From: Lentzea alba
GTDB taxonomy: Bacteria; Actinomycetota; Actinomycetes; Mycobacteriales; Pseudonocardiaceae
Length of the DNA stretch: 64,000 nt
Direction: 5' to 3'
NCBI RefSeq assembly: GCF_011067745.1
Contig: NZ_JAAMPJ010000001.1
Coordinates: 372,001 to 436,000 of the forward strand
The notes beneath the pieces were generated by a model that saw nothing but the letters and a program-made list of their open reading frames with translations, was not told the DNA's origin and did no database searches. This document shows, in pieces, positions 8,426 to 18,362 of the stretch (position 1 is its first letter; each line of letters starts with the position of its first letter). A program made the position numbers and the translations under genes.

Positions 8426-8569
8426 CTAGTAGCAGTCCCGCGTGCCGCCGTAGGGCCCGTAGTACCCACCCCAGTACAGGCTCGCGTCCGTTTCGAACTT
8501 GTTCGCCTCCCAGGCGTTGAGGTCGGACTGTACATACGAGACGAGCACGGGCAGCAGCGTCCGAACGGT
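8426..8569 (-). pseudogene. C-terminal gene remnant (decayed)
   Basis: Forty-seven sense codons end in TAG at 8428-8426 and read DLNAWEANKFETDASLYWGG and YYGPYGGTRDCY. An in-frame TAG (8572-8570) blocks the frame directly upstream, and there is no good start or ribosome binding site. The composition looks like the end of a real extracellular protein, possibly a glycoside hydrolase of the trehalase-like/six-hairpin type, but that is a guess from the Trp/Tyr/Gly pattern. I take it as debris from a deletion between the reductase and methyltransferase genes. Confidence 0.4.
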
Positions 8570-8583
8570 CTATCGCTCGTCGA

Positions 8584-9333
8584 TCAAGGCGCGATCAGGC
8601 CCTTCGGCTTGCGGCGCACGTGCAGCCGGTACCCGACCGGGAAGCTCAGCCCGGTGATCGACGCGATCGCCCGCTCGGCGACCTCGGCCGAGAACTCGAT
8701 GCGCAGCACGGATTCCAGGTCCTCCCGACTTTCGAACCGCCACTCGGCGGTGACGCGGGTGAGCGAGAAACCGTTGTCCGCGAAGAACTTCTCGACGGCG
8801 GCGGGGTTGTAGCGCGGTTCGTCGGCGCGCAGCCACGGCCCGTACGGATCGGCCGCGCCGTCCAGGTCGACGATCGCGAGCGCGCCGCCGGGCCGCAGCA
8901 CCCGGTCCGCCTCGCGCAGCCCCGGTTCGCAGCCCGGTCCGAAGAAGTAGGCGGTGCGGGCGTGCACCAGGTCGGCGGAGGCGTCGTCGAGCGGCAGGCT
9001 TTGTGCGGGACCGGAAACGACTCGGGCGTTCGGCAGCTGGGCCACCCGGTTCCTGGCGCGCACGACGAGCGGCGGGTGCGGTTCGACGCCCGTGACGGAC
9101 TTCGCGGTCCGGGCGAAGATCGGCAGGTGGAAGCCGTCACCGCAACCGACGTCCACGACGTCCAGGTTGCTGAACGGACATTCGTTACTTATCGCCGTCC
9201 AAATCGCACTGTGGACGTCCTGCGCACGATTCTCGACCTCGTAGACGTCCGGCCAATGCCAGATGTTCGGGCTCGGCACGACCTCTGCCGGGCGCACCGC
9301 GTTCAGCGCCGCCCGCACGAATCCCCTCACCAA
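8584..9333 (-). CDS. Class I SAM-dependent methyltransferase
   Basis: A 249-residue Rossmann-fold methyltransferase. Motif I is VVDVGCGDGFHLPIFA at about 58-73; the acidic residue of motif II is in VTGVEPHP; VLRPGGALAIVDLDG is the post-motif. It resembles UbiE/Methyltransf_11 small-molecule enzymes. No pathway neighbours indicate the substrate. The ATG gives MVRGFVRAALN, and the gene is transcribed alone. Confidence 0.85.
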   Translation of the reverse strand: MVRGFVRAALNAVRPAEVVPSPNIWHWPDVYEVENRAQDVHSAIWTAISNECPFSNLDVVDVGCGDGFHLPIFARTAKSVTGVEPHPPLVVRARNRVAQLPNARVVSGPAQSLPLDDASADLVHARTAYFFGPGCEPGLREADRVLRPGGALAIVDLDGAADPYGPWLRADEPRYNPAAVEKFFADNGFSLTRVTAEWRFESREDLESVLRIEFSAEVAERAIASITGLSFPVGYRLHVRRKPKGLIAP

Positions 9334-9426
9334 GACACTGTAGAGCCTCGATTTGCCGGTGACCGTACGAATTCGTCCAACTACGGCGTAGCGTTGATCG
9401 CATCTCTTTCCCTGCAGGAGGCGGCA

Positions 9427-10245
9427 GTGTCGATCGCGCCCAACACGCCCCAGCTAGCGCCGTTGCTGTCCGGAAGTCCGTGCTGGGCCGAGCGAACCGT
9501 CGACGACCTCAAGGCCGCGATCGAGTTCTACACCGGCCTGTTCGGCTGGCACTACGCCGACGATGCGGGCTACACCGTGGCGATGGTCGACGGCATCCCC
9601 GTCGCCGGACTGCCGCAGGGCGAGCCGGAACCGTGGCGGTTGTACCTGGTCACGCCGCACGCGCGCGCCACCGCCGAGAAGGCGTTCCACCTCGGCGGCT
9701 CCGTGCTGCGCAACCCCGAGGACGCCACCGACCACACCCAGAGCACCGTGATCGCCGACCCGACCGGCGCCGTCGTCGGGTTCCGCCACGTGCCGCCGGA
9801 CTGGCGGTTCGGGACGGGCGGGCACGGCGCCTACGCGTGGGCCGAGCTGAACACCCGCGACGGCGCGGCAGCCGACGAGTTCTTCGGCGAGCTGTGCCAC
9901 TACGACATCACGCAGATCGGCGACGGTCACCGGCTGGACTACGCGTCGTGGTCCGTCGAGGGCACCGAGGTGATCGGCCGGCAGAAGATGGGCCGCGAGT
10001 TCCCGTACGGGGAGCGTTCGCACTGGATGGTGTACTTCAACGCCGCGCCCGAGATCGGCACCGACTCGGTGGCGTACCGGGTGCTGGAGCTCGGCGGCCG
10101 GGTGACCGTCGAGCCCTACGACACCCCGTACGGACGCATCACCGTCGTCGAGGACCACGCGGGCGCGGCGTTCTCGGTGATCGACCAGTCGCGCGTGATC
10201 GAGGCCGGGCCGCGCACCGAGGTGGACGACCCGTACGACGACTAG
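9427..10245 (+). CDS. VOC (glyoxalase-fold) family protein, two domains
   Basis: A 272-residue protein built of two vicinal-oxygen-chelate modules: CWAERTVDDLKAAIEFYTGLFGW and the strand HTQSTVIADPTGAVVGF in the first half, then YAWAELNTRDGAAADEFFGEL and VVEDHAGAAFSVID in the second. Such proteins range from dioxygenases to antibiotic-binding and 27-kDa antigen (CFP30B-like) proteins; the exact activity is not evident. GTG at 9427 follows CAGGAGG, so the much longer open frame upstream is not coding. The stop overlaps the convergent anti-sigma-like gene by four bases. Confidence 0.85.
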   Translation: MSIAPNTPQLAPLLSGSPCWAERTVDDLKAAIEFYTGLFGWHYADDAGYTVAMVDGIPVAGLPQGEPEPWRLYLVTPHARATAEKAFHLGGSVLRNPEDATDHTQSTVIADPTGAVVGFRHVPPDWRFGTGGHGAYAWAELNTRDGAAADEFFGELCHYDITQIGDGHRLDYASWSVEGTEVIGRQKMGREFPYGERSHWMVYFNAAPEIGTDSVAYRVLELGGRVTVEPYDTPYGRITVVEDHAGAAFSVIDQSRVIEAGPRTEVDDPYDD

Positions 10246-10775
10246 CGCCCGCGATCGAGCAGGCAGGCGGGCAGCTGGTCGCTCGGGTACACGCCGCCGG
10301 CGATGATCCAGCTCTCACCGCGCGACTCGTCCGTCGCGAGGACCACCGTGGCGTTCGCGGGAATGTTCCCGGGCGAGATCTTGATGTTGAACGCTCCCGG
10401 TTTGAGATCGAACTCCACCGCGTCCAGCGGTTCCTGGAGCGTGCTTTCCCGCTGCGCGCAGTCCCGTCGCAACGGCACCGCGATCGCCGTGATGCCCCGT
10501 TCGCGCAACTTCCCGGTGGCCTCCTGGAACCGCTGCACCTCCCGGACGGTCAGCGTCACCGAGCCGTCCGGGTTGTCGACCACGGCGTATGCGGGTGGTG
10601 TGCCGCCGAAGTAGACGGGTGCGATCACCGCCGTGGCACCCACGACGACCACGCTTGCTGCTGCGCCCACCCATCGCCGCGTGCGCAGACGTCGTTGCGT
10701 GGCAACGGACTGCAGCAGTGCCGGCGCGTGGTCGCGTTCCAGCTGGGTCCAGAGGTTGTTCTCGAACTTGCTCAT
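10242..10775 (-). CDS. Putative membrane anti-sigma factor
   Basis: A 177-residue single-pass protein. A short cytoplasmic N-terminus (FENNLWTQLERDHAPALLQ) precedes a helix at about 37-56 (GAAASVVVVGATAVIAPVYFG) and an extracytoplasmic domain starting TPPAYAVVDNPDGSVTLTV. Proteins of this plan often follow ECF sigma genes in actinobacteria and hold the sigma factor at the membrane. The ATGA overlap with the sigma gene supports that. No zinc-binding HxxxCxxC motif is present, so it is not a ZAS-type anti-sigma factor. Confidence 0.7.
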   Translation of the reverse strand: MSKFENNLWTQLERDHAPALLQSVATQRRLRTRRWVGAAASVVVVGATAVIAPVYFGGTPPAYAVVDNPDGSVTLTVREVQRFQEATGKLRERGITAIAVPLRRDCAQRESTLQEPLDAVEFDLKPGAFNIKISPGNIPANATVVLATDESRGESWIIAGGVYPSDQLPACLLDRGR

Positions 10776-11311
10776 CGTGCCTCCACCTCGTCGTCGACAA
10801 CCGCGCGGAGGCGTGCCGTGGCGCGGTACAGACGGGTCCGCATCGCTCCCTTGGGCACGCCGAGCGCCTCGGCCGCTTCTTTGGGTGCGAGACCACAGAG
10901 GTGCACCAGTTCGACGGCTTCCCGTTCCAGCTCAGGGAGTTCCGCGAGCCGTTCGAGCAGGGCGCGACCGGGGCGTTCGGCGTCGATGCGGGCTTCGAGC
11001 TCGGCCAGTTCGTCGCGGTCGAGCTCCCGCCGGCCCGCGACCTGGTCCGCCACCGCACGGCTGCGCGCCGAACGTTCGAGGTGGACGGCGAAGGTGTGCC
11101 GGGCGATGCCGAAGAGCCAGCTCGTCGCCGATCCCCTGCGCGCGTCGAAGGTGCCGAACGACGTCATCGCGCGGACGAACGTGTCCGCGGTCAGGTCGGC
11201 GACGAGCTGGGGTTCGGTGCAGCGCCTGGCGAAGAACCGGGTGATCGCGCCGACGTCGGCGCGGTAGATCCGCTCGAACGCCGCCAGTGCCTCGTGGTCT
11301 CTCACAACCAC
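10772..11311 (-). CDS. ECF RNA polymerase sigma factor
   Basis: A 179-residue sigma-70 family protein with region 2 (YRADVGAITRFFARR, VADLTADTFVRAM, TSWLFGIARH) and region 4 (LPELEREAVELVHLCGLAPKEAAEALGVPKGAMRTRLYRATARLR). It is first in a two-gene operon with the putative anti-sigma factor, overlapping by four bases. The signal is unknown. The GTG/ATG start region lies about 25 bases from cdsA, which runs in the same direction. Confidence 0.92.
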   Translation of the reverse strand: MVVRDHEALAAFERIYRADVGAITRFFARRCTEPQLVADLTADTFVRAMTSFGTFDARRGSATSWLFGIARHTFAVHLERSARSRAVADQVAGRRELDRDELAELEARIDAERPGRALLERLAELPELEREAVELVHLCGLAPKEAAEALGVPKGAMRTRLYRATARLRAVVDDEVEAR

Positions 11312-11336
11312 TACTTGCGGCGTTGCGCCCGAACCG

Positions 11337-12203
11337 TCACAGCACCACTGGCACGAAGAGGTGCAGCAGCAGCCAGGAGGCGACGGCGGACGGGAGGAGC
11401 GAGTCCATCCGGTCCATGAGCCCGCCGTGGCCGGGCAGCAGCGTGCCCATGTCCTTGATGCCGAGGTCGCGCTTGATCAGCGACTCGACCAGGTCGCCCG
11501 CGGTGGCCGTGACGACGATGGCGGCGCCGAACAGCACGCCGTGCCACCACTGGCCGTCGAGCAGCGTGGTGACCGTGATCGCGCCGCCGACCATGCCCGC
11601 GACCAGCGATCCGGCGAAGCCCTCCCAGGACTTCTTCGGGCTGATCGTCGGGGCCATCGGGTGCTTGCCGAGGAACACACCGGCCGCGTAGCCGCCGACG
11701 TCCGACAGCACGACACCGAGGAGGAACGCGATCGCGCGGCCCGCACCGTCCTCGGGAACGACGAGCATGGCCGCGAACGACGCGAACAACGGCACGTACG
11801 CGACCGTGAACACGGACGCGCTGAGGTCGCGCAGGTAGCCGTCGGAACCGCCGCGGAACCGCCAGATCATGCACACGAGAACGGTGACCACGAAGGCGGT
11901 CATCATGCCCGAGCGCTCCAGCGGCCAGGACAGCCAGATCATCGCCTGGCCGCCGATGAGCGCGGGCCACAGGGCGACGTTGATGCCGCCCTTCTTGAAG
12001 GCGTTCGCCAGCTCCCACGTCGACACCGCCGCGGCAGCCGCGACGATGCCGATGAAGGTCTGCCGGACGGTCAGCAGCGACACGATGATCACGGCGCCGA
12101 GTCCCACGCCGACCAGAATCGCCGAACGCAGGTCACGTCCCGCGCGCGACGGCTTGGACGCGGGCACGTCCGCGGGACTGCCTGTCACCGGTGCTCCCAT
12201 CAC
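11337..12203 (-). CDS. cdsA: Phosphatidate cytidylyltransferase (CDP-diglyceride synthase)
   Basis: A 288-residue polytopic membrane enzyme making CDP-diacylglycerol from phosphatidic acid and CTP. The CdsA signature near the C-terminus is recognisable: SDVGGYAAGVFLGKHPMAPTISPKKSWEG, then KRDLGIKDMGTLLPGHGGLMDRMDSL, which holds the metal/CTP-binding acids. It has a longer cytoplasmic N-terminus than the E. coli enzyme, as usual in actinobacteria. The order frr-cdsA-rlmN is conserved. Confidence 0.96.
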   Translation of the reverse strand: MMGAPVTGSPADVPASKPSRAGRDLRSAILVGVGLGAVIIVSLLTVRQTFIGIVAAAAAVSTWELANAFKKGGINVALWPALIGGQAMIWLSWPLERSGMMTAFVVTVLVCMIWRFRGGSDGYLRDLSASVFTVAYVPLFASFAAMLVVPEDGAGRAIAFLLGVVLSDVGGYAAGVFLGKHPMAPTISPKKSWEGFAGSLVAGMVGGAITVTTLLDGQWWHGVLFGAAIVVTATAGDLVESLIKRDLGIKDMGTLLPGHGGLMDRMDSLLPSAVASWLLLHLFVPVVL

Positions 12204-12266
12204 GACCTCCGCCCGGCCAGGGCTGCTACGCCTGCCGCGACTCGGCCGGGCGAACCATCAGGGACT

Positions 12267-12824
12267 TCAGACTTCGAGGAGCTCGGCTTCCTTGTGCTTC
12301 ACGAGTTCGTCGACCTGCGCGGTGTACTTGTGGGTCAGAGCGTCGAGCTCCTTCTCACCCCGTGCGCCGTCGTCCTCGCCGACCTCGCCGTCCTTGACGA
12401 GCTTGTCGATCTCTTCCTTGGCCTTGCGGCGGACACCGCGGACGGAGACGCGCGCGTCCTCGCCCTTCTGCTTCGCCACCTTCACCATGTCCCGGCGGCG
12501 CTCCTCGGAGAGCTGCGGGATGACGATGCGGATGATGGTGCCGTCGTTGCTCGGGTTGACGCCCAGGTCGGAGTCCCGGATCGCCTTCTCGATCGCGCCC
12601 AGCTGGCTCGCGTCGTACGGCTTCACGACTGCCATGCGCGCCTCGGGGACCGTGATGCTGGCCATCTGGTTCAGCGGCGTCATCGAGCCGTAGTAGTCGA
12701 TGTGAATGCGGTTGAACATCGAGGGAGTCGCACGACCGGTTCGGACGGAGGAGAGGTTCTCCTTCGCGACCGAAACCGCCTTTTCCATCTTCTCCTCGGC
12801 GTCGAGGAGGGTCTCGTCGATCAC
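12267..12824 (-). CDS. frr: Ribosome recycling factor
   Basis: A 185-residue RRF that, with EF-G, splits post-termination ribosomes. The sequence runs [17 protein letters not shown] and [19 protein letters not shown] through to [15 protein letters not shown], matching the mycobacterial protein end to end. GTG at 12824 is the start: AAGGAG lies five bases upstream and homologues begin at MIDE. It follows pyrH by 61 bases. Confidence 0.97.
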   Translation of the reverse strand: MIDETLLDAEEKMEKAVSVAKENLSSVRTGRATPSMFNRIHIDYYGSMTPLNQMASITVPEARMAVVKPYDASQLGAIEKAIRDSDLGVNPSNDGTIIRIVIPQLSEERRRDMVKVAKQKGEDARVSVRGVRRKAKEEIDKLVKDGEVGEDDGARGEKELDALTHKYTAQVDELVKHKEAELLEV

Positions 12825-12885
12825 GACTGCTCCTTGCTCTGCGTGTACGTGCCCGAATCCCGGTCTGGTCTTGATCCCACCAGGT

Positions 12886-13632
12886 CTAGAAGGCCGGACG
12901 GCCACCGGGGGTGCTCACCAGGGTGCCGATCTTCTCACCACGCACCGCGCGCGCGATGTTCCCCTCGGTGAGGAGGTTGAAGACGAGGATCGGCATGTTG
13001 TTGTCCATGCAGAGGCTGAACGCTGTGGCATCGGCGACGTTGAGGCCGCGCTCCAGCACCTCGCGGTGGGTGATGTTGTCGAACATCAGCGCGTCCGGGT
13101 CGATCTTGGGGTCGGCCGTGTAGACGCCGTCGACGGCCTTGGCCATCAGGACGATCTCGCAGCCGATCTCCAGAGCGCGCTGGGCGGCGGTGGTGTCCGT
13201 GGAGAAGTACGGCAGGCCGGCGCCGCCACCGAAGATCACGACGCGCCCCTTGTCGAGGTGGCGCATCGCGCGGCGGGGGATGTAGGACTCGGCGACCTGC
13301 GTCATCTGGATGGACGTCTGCACGCGGGTGTCGATGCCGTGCTCGCGTTCCAGGAAGTCCTGCAGGGCGAGGCAGTTCATGACCGTGCCGAGCATGCCCA
13401 TGTAGTCGGCACGCGACCGGTCCATGCCGCGTTGCTGGAGCTCGGCCCCGCGGAAGAAGTTGCCGCCACCGATCACGACGGCCACCTGCACGCCGGAGCG
13501 GACGACGGCCGCGATCTGCTTGGCGACCGTCTGGACGACGTCGGGATCAACGCCGACGCCACCGCCGCCGAACATCTCGCCACCGAGCTTGAGCATCACC
13601 CGGTTGTAGCCGTGGCTACCTTCTTCGCTCAC
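12886..13632 (-). CDS. pyrH: UMP kinase
   Basis: A 248-residue amino-acid-kinase-fold enzyme that phosphorylates UMP to UDP in pyrimidine synthesis. It shows [48 protein letters not shown], and [14 protein letters not shown], all diagnostic. GTG at 13632 with GGAGAGGAC upstream is preferred to the frame reaching 13689. It is separated from tsf by a hairpin, so it may also have its own promoter. Confidence 0.97.
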   Translation of the reverse strand: MSEEGSHGYNRVMLKLGGEMFGGGGVGVDPDVVQTVAKQIAAVVRSGVQVAVVIGGGNFFRGAELQQRGMDRSRADYMGMLGTVMNCLALQDFLEREHGIDTRVQTSIQMTQVAESYIPRRAMRHLDKGRVVIFGGGAGLPYFSTDTTAAQRALEIGCEIVLMAKAVDGVYTADPKIDPDALMFDNITHREVLERGLNVADATAFSLCMDNNMPILVFNLLTEGNIARAVRGEKIGTLVSTPGGRPAF

Positions 13633-13753
13633 AGGTCCTCTCCTCGCGCCTTTGGGAGCCTGGGTGTGGGGTGTCCCCACAGGATGCACTGAACGACAAG
13701 GTTCGCGCTTTCCGCGAACACACCCCGCCAGAGTTCAGTGTTTCGGACATGCT

Positions 13754-13789
13754 GAGGGCGGGGTCGCATGTCGCCGCAACCCCGCCCTC
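13754..13789 (-). terminator. Hairpin terminator after tsf
   Basis: GAGGGCGGGG (13754-13763) pairs perfectly with CCCCGCCCTC (13780-13789), giving a 10-bp GC stem with a 16-base loop, eight bases after the tsf stop on the minus strand. No T-run follows, as is common in high-GC actinobacteria. It probably attenuates rpsB-tsf transcription before pyrH. Confidence 0.65.
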
Positions 13790-13796
13790 ACCGCAA

Positions 13797-14612
13797 TCAG
13801 CTCTGGCCGACCTCGAACCGAGCGAAACGGGTCACCGTCACGCCGGCCTCGTCCAGGAGAGCCTTGACCGTCTTCTTGCTGTCCGTCACGGAAGCCTGCT
13901 CGAGGAGCACGACGTCCTTGAAGAAGCCGTTGACGCGACCCTCGACGATCTTGGGGAGCGCGCCCTCGGGCTTGCCCTCCTCGCGAGCGGTCTCCTCGGC
14001 GATGCGACGCTCGTTGGCGACGAGCTCCTCGGGGACCTCGTCACGCGTGACGAACTTCGGGCGCATCGCGGCGATCTGCATCGCGGCACCCTTGGCGACC
14101 TCAGCGTTGTCGCCGGTGTACTCGACCAGCACGCCGACGGCGGGCGGCAGGTCGGCAGCGCGCTTGTGCAGGTAGACCGAGACGGTGCCGTCGAAGTCGA
14201 CGGCCTTCGCCAGCTCGAGCTTCTCGCCGATCTTGGCGGAGAACTCCTGGACCAGCGCGTCGACCGTCTTGCCGTCGACCTCGACGGCCTTGAGGGCCTC
14301 GACGTCGGCGACCTTGTTGGCCTTGGCGATCGCGACGATCTCCTCGGAGAGCGCGATGAAGTCGGCGTTCTTGGCCACGAAGTCGGTCTCGCAGCGCAGC
14401 TCGACCATCGCGCCGTCCTTGACGGCGACCAGGCCGTTGGAAGTGGTGCGCTCGGCGCGCTTGCCGACGTCCTTGGCGCCCTTGATGCGCAGGATCTCGA
14501 CGGCCTTGTCGAAGTCGCCGTCAGCCTCGTCCAGCGCCTTCTTGCAGTCCATCATGCCGGCGGCGGTCAGCTCGCGGAGCTTCTTGACGTCCGCGGTGGT
14601 GTAGTTCGCCAT
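13797..14612 (-). CDS. tsf: Elongation factor Ts
   Basis: A 271-residue guanine-nucleotide exchange factor for EF-Tu. The N-terminal UBA-like module ([19 protein letters not shown] and [14 protein letters not shown]) is followed by the core ([18 protein letters not shown]) and ends [15 protein letters not shown]. The length is typical of actinobacteria. It lies 72 bases after rpsB, with which it is normally co-transcribed. Confidence 0.98.
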   Translation of the reverse strand: MANYTTADVKKLRELTAAGMMDCKKALDEADGDFDKAVEILRIKGAKDVGKRAERTTSNGLVAVKDGAMVELRCETDFVAKNADFIALSEEIVAIAKANKVADVEALKAVEVDGKTVDALVQEFSAKIGEKLELAKAVDFDGTVSVYLHKRAADLPPAVGVLVEYTGDNAEVAKGAAMQIAAMRPKFVTRDEVPEELVANERRIAEETAREEGKPEGALPKIVEGRVNGFFKDVVLLEQASVTDSKKTVKALLDEAGVTVTRFARFEVGQS

Positions 14613-14684
14613 CGTTTTCCTTCTGCGATGTACGCGCTTGAGTCACGCGGCGCCCGCCGGTGAGCGGGCGCCGCGTGGGGGAGA

Positions 14685-15506
<822 letters not shown>

Positions 15507-15875
15507 GGCCGGTTCGCACCTCATCTGTCGGACGCGCCAGGTCTCGCCTTGGCGCGTCGGTTCGGTTGACGCCTCCGGCCGGTCGGCCTTCAGCCCTGGT
15601 GCCGTGGCCGCCGTCCGCACCCGCGGAGCATCTCTGCACCGTCAGGACCGTCGGACGTCGTGACTCGACCCTGCTGGGATCAGCCGGTCGGATCTGCGTT
15701 GGCACGCGAAGTCGTCCCGCGCACAGACGGGACGCGCCCGAAAGTCTACTCCCCACCCCCGACAAACTTCGAATCGCCCCGAACCCGCAGGTGACAGTTG
15801 TCCACAACCGACGAGTAATCCACAGATCCCCGATTCCCCCGGTCCCCAAGGCGCCATTTGGCCCACCGTTGACCC
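15507..15875. promoter_or_regulatory. rpsB leader and divergent M23 promoter region, 369 bp, no gene
   Basis: No coding frame is credible here. A 7-bp inverted repeat, CGTCCCG (15713-15719) with CGGGACG (15728-15734), lies about 210 bases upstream of rpsB and could form a hairpin in a long rpsB leader. On the other side, two copies of a TCCACA-type element (near 15799 and 15820) precede the M23 gene. Autoregulation of rpsB through its leader is known in other bacteria; I cannot match this leader to a described RNA. Confidence 0.4.
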
Positions 15876-16355
15876 ATGCCCCTCCTCCCCACCGCCCTGC
15901 TCCTCACCACCCTCCTGACCCCGTCCCCCACCCGCTTCACCTGGCCGCTGCCACCACCACACCCGGTGGTGCGCGCGTTCGAGGCCCCCGCCACCCCGTT
16001 CGGCCCCGGCCATCGCGGCGTCGACCTGTCCGCCGCCGCGGGCACACCGGTCCTCGCCCCGGCCGACGGCGTGGTGGTCTACGCCGGAGCCGTGGCCGCC
16101 CGAACGCTGGTGTCCCTGCAACACCGAGGCGGCCTGCGCACCACGTACGAGCCGGTGACCCCCGCCGTCACAGCCGGCCGCCCGATCAGGCGCGGCGAGG
16201 TCCTGGGCCACCTGCAGGAGGGCCACTGCCCGTCGCCGTGCCTGCACTGGGGCGCCAGGCGAGGCCACGAGTACCTGGATCCGCTGCGCCTGGTCTCAGC
16301 GGGCCGCGTACGCCTGCTCCCGCTAACCGCCTCCACACCACCCAGAGGCGGCTAA
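15876..16355 (+). CDS. M23 family metalloendopeptidase, secreted
   Basis: A 159-residue LytM/M23 domain protein with a short hydrophobic N-terminus (MPLLPTALLLTTLLTP) that looks like a signal peptide. The zinc motif HxxxD is GHRGVDL, and the second site is in CPSPCLHWGARRG, equivalent to HxH with a Cys-bounded loop. It should cut peptidoglycan cross-links. The domain is nearly the whole protein, shorter than most family members. It is convergent to whiG across 1 kb of non-coding DNA. Confidence 0.88.
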   Translation: MPLLPTALLLTTLLTPSPTRFTWPLPPPHPVVRAFEAPATPFGPGHRGVDLSAAAGTPVLAPADGVVVYAGAVAARTLVSLQHRGGLRTTYEPVTPAVTAGRPIRRGEVLGHLQEGHCPSPCLHWGARRGHEYLDPLRLVSAGRVRLLPLTASTPPRGG

Positions 16356-17366
16356 CCGTCCTCCGCTGCGCGGCCGCCCCGTTCCCGCCCGCAGCGGCCC
16401 GATCGGGCGCACTCCCGCCATGTCCCGGCGGTAGACGGCCGGCGCGTCCCCGTTGCGCGCCGCAACGCCCGACAGGCGCCGGGAGGCGCCGGCGCTGCCC
16501 ACCCCGCCCGCCTCCCGGCCCACCTGCCACTTCCCGCTGTTCCGGACGCCTGATCCCGCCGCCGAACGGGCCTTGCCCGAGCAGGCACTCGGTGTGGTTG
16601 GAGCAGCTCCAATGGCCACCCGTTCGAGTGAATTCACGCTGCAAGCGACGGAAAGAGGTTTGAAGCCACGTTCCGGAGGCTCACCGACCCCCTCTCCCCA
16701 CCCCGGCAGCACCGCCACACGGCCTCGCAACAGCCCTCGCAACCGCCCGGTGCCCGGCCGTCAGCCTCATCCGCCCGGCCTCGCGACAGCCCTCACGACA
16801 GTCCGACACCGGGCCGTCAGCCTCATCCGCCCGGCGTCCTCGACGCCCTCACAGACCCCGTTCACCACCGTCAACACAGCCGCGTTTCGAGCTGGCGCCC
16901 ACGCGCGGACCCGGCCAGATCCGCGCCCGGAGGCTCACCAGCCGCCTCGACGCATCACAGCGGCGTCGTGGCTGGCTTCGCGACAACCAGCACTCATCCG
17001 CCGACCCATCCGGCCAGCGTTCGGCGCACCTCGGTGCGCTCACCGGCGACCGGTCCATCAGGAGGGATGCCGTCAGTCAGACCTCGACCACCGCGACCAG
17101 GCATGGCCACCCGGCGGGCTCTGCGGGTCGTGATCAGCGTGCGAAGCCACGTTCCGAAGGCTTACCGGCCGCCTCAACGCGCTGCGGCGTCGTGGCACGG
17201 GGTCCGGCGCTCACCCATCGGCCCCATCCGGTCGGTGTTATCGACCCAGGACACCGCCGTCGTGCGCGCGGCGTGCCGAACCTTGCTCGTCGAACACGCG
17301 CAGGTCGCGTCTGGCCGGTTCGGATGCGACGCGCGCGCCGCCGTTGGAGATGGGAGGGAGGCTTGC
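16356..17366. repeat. 1-kb non-coding region with imperfect repeats and palindromes
   Basis: No frame here has family-like sequence or a ribosome binding site. Instead there are repeats. A 24-base block, GGCCGTCAGCCTCATCCGCC plus CGGC, occurs at 16756-16779 and 16812-16835. GAAGCCACGTTCCG-aggc occurs at 16662-16680 and, with one change, at 17143-17161. The palindrome TTGGAGCAGCTCCAA is at 16598-16612. The stretch from the palindrome to 16690 looks like a mobile or dispersed intergenic element. The function is unknown. Confidence 0.5.
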
Positions 17367-18362
17367 TCAGGCCTCGGACTGCTCGTTGAGCTTGGTGCGC
17401 AGGCGCAGGACCGCGCGGGTGTGCAGCTGGCAGACCCTGGACTCGGTGACGCCGAGGACCTTGCCGATCTCGGCGAGGGTCAGGTTCTCGAAGTAGTAGA
17501 GGGTCACGACCACGCGGTCGCGCTCAGCCAGCTGGGCGATCGCGTCGGCCAGCTGACGGCGGCTGTCCTGGTCGACGAGGCTCGCCACTGGGTCTTCGGC
17601 GCCGTCGTCCGGCAGCGACTCGGCCAGGGAGGCGCCGCCCTTGTTCGGGGCGATCAGTTCGTCGAGGGCGACGACGCTGGTGAGCTGGAGCTGGCCGTAG
17701 AGCTCGCGCAGTTCGGCCAGGCCGATCTTGAGCTCTGCGGCGAGCTCGCGGTCGGTGGGTGTGCGCTGCAGTTTGGCGCCGAGGCGTTCGAGGGCGCGTT
17801 CGACGTCGCGGGCGCGGCTGCGGACCGAGCGCGGCACCCAGTCCTGGGAGCGCAGGTCGTCGAGGATCGCGCCGCGGATGCGCTGCATGGCGTAGGTCTC
17901 GAACTTGAGGCCGCGTTCCGGCTCGAACTTCTCGATCGCGTCGACCAGGCCGAAGATGCCGGACTGGATCAGGTCGGCCACGTCCACGTGGGCGGGCAGG
18001 CCTGTGCCGACGCGGCCGGCGACGTACTTGACCAGCGGCGCGTAGTGCAGCACCAGGCGGTCGCGCTGGCCCTGCTCGCGGGACTCGCCGTAGCTGCGCC
18101 ACAACGCGACGATGCCGGCCTCGACGTCGTCACCAGACCTGGCGTCCGCGCGCGTCACCGCAGTCGGAACGGCAGCGGGCGTGCCGTTGACATGCGTGTC
18201 GGCACCGGGCTCGGGAGTCGCCTCGGTGCACGGCGCGCCGTTCTGACGGTGCCCGTTGCTCGCCTGTTTCGAAACTGGTGCGGGCAGCACGGGTTCAGGG
18301 GGCACGGTCGCCGTACGCGATCCTCCCCCTGCGGCGTCAGGAACGGGGGTGGGTTCGGTCAT
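17367..18362 (-). CDS. whiG: RNA polymerase sigma factor WhiG (FliA/sigma-28 family)
   Basis: A 331-residue sigma factor. After about 80 low-complexity residues come region 2 ([63 protein letters not shown]), region 3 and region 4 ([43 protein letters not shown]). It matches streptomycete WhiG, which commits aerial hyphae to sporulation. No flagellar genes are seen. Its ATG at 18362 lies inside the 3' end of xerC (26-base overlap), so it is translationally coupled to the recombinase. In streptomycetes WhiG is held inactive by RsiG with c-di-GMP; no rsiG is visible here. Confidence 0.93.
   Translation of the reverse strand: MTEPTPVPDAAGGGSRTATVPPEPVLPAPVSKQASNGHRQNGAPCTEATPEPGADTHVNGTPAAVPTAVTRADARSGDDVEAGIVALWRSYGESREQGQRDRLVLHYAPLVKYVAGRVGTGLPAHVDVADLIQSGIFGLVDAIEKFEPERGLKFETYAMQRIRGAILDDLRSQDWVPRSVRSRARDVERALERLGAKLQRTPTDRELAAELKIGLAELRELYGQLQLTSVVALDELIAPNKGGASLAESLPDDGAEDPVASLVDQDSRRQLADAIAQLAERDRVVVTLYYFENLTLAEIGKVLGVTESRVCQLHTRAVLRLRTKLNEQSEA

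Noticed and set aside
13633..13796. Small gene between pyrH and tsf
   Set aside because: The region is a terminator hairpin plus promoter-like sequence with no start and ribosome binding site.
16323..16742. Minus-strand 139-codon frame (MRGLLRGRVAVLPGWG start)
   Set aside because: Lies in the repeat-rich intergenic block, overlaps the M23 gene end, and has no domain or Shine-Dalgarno sequence; it is likely a translated repeat element.
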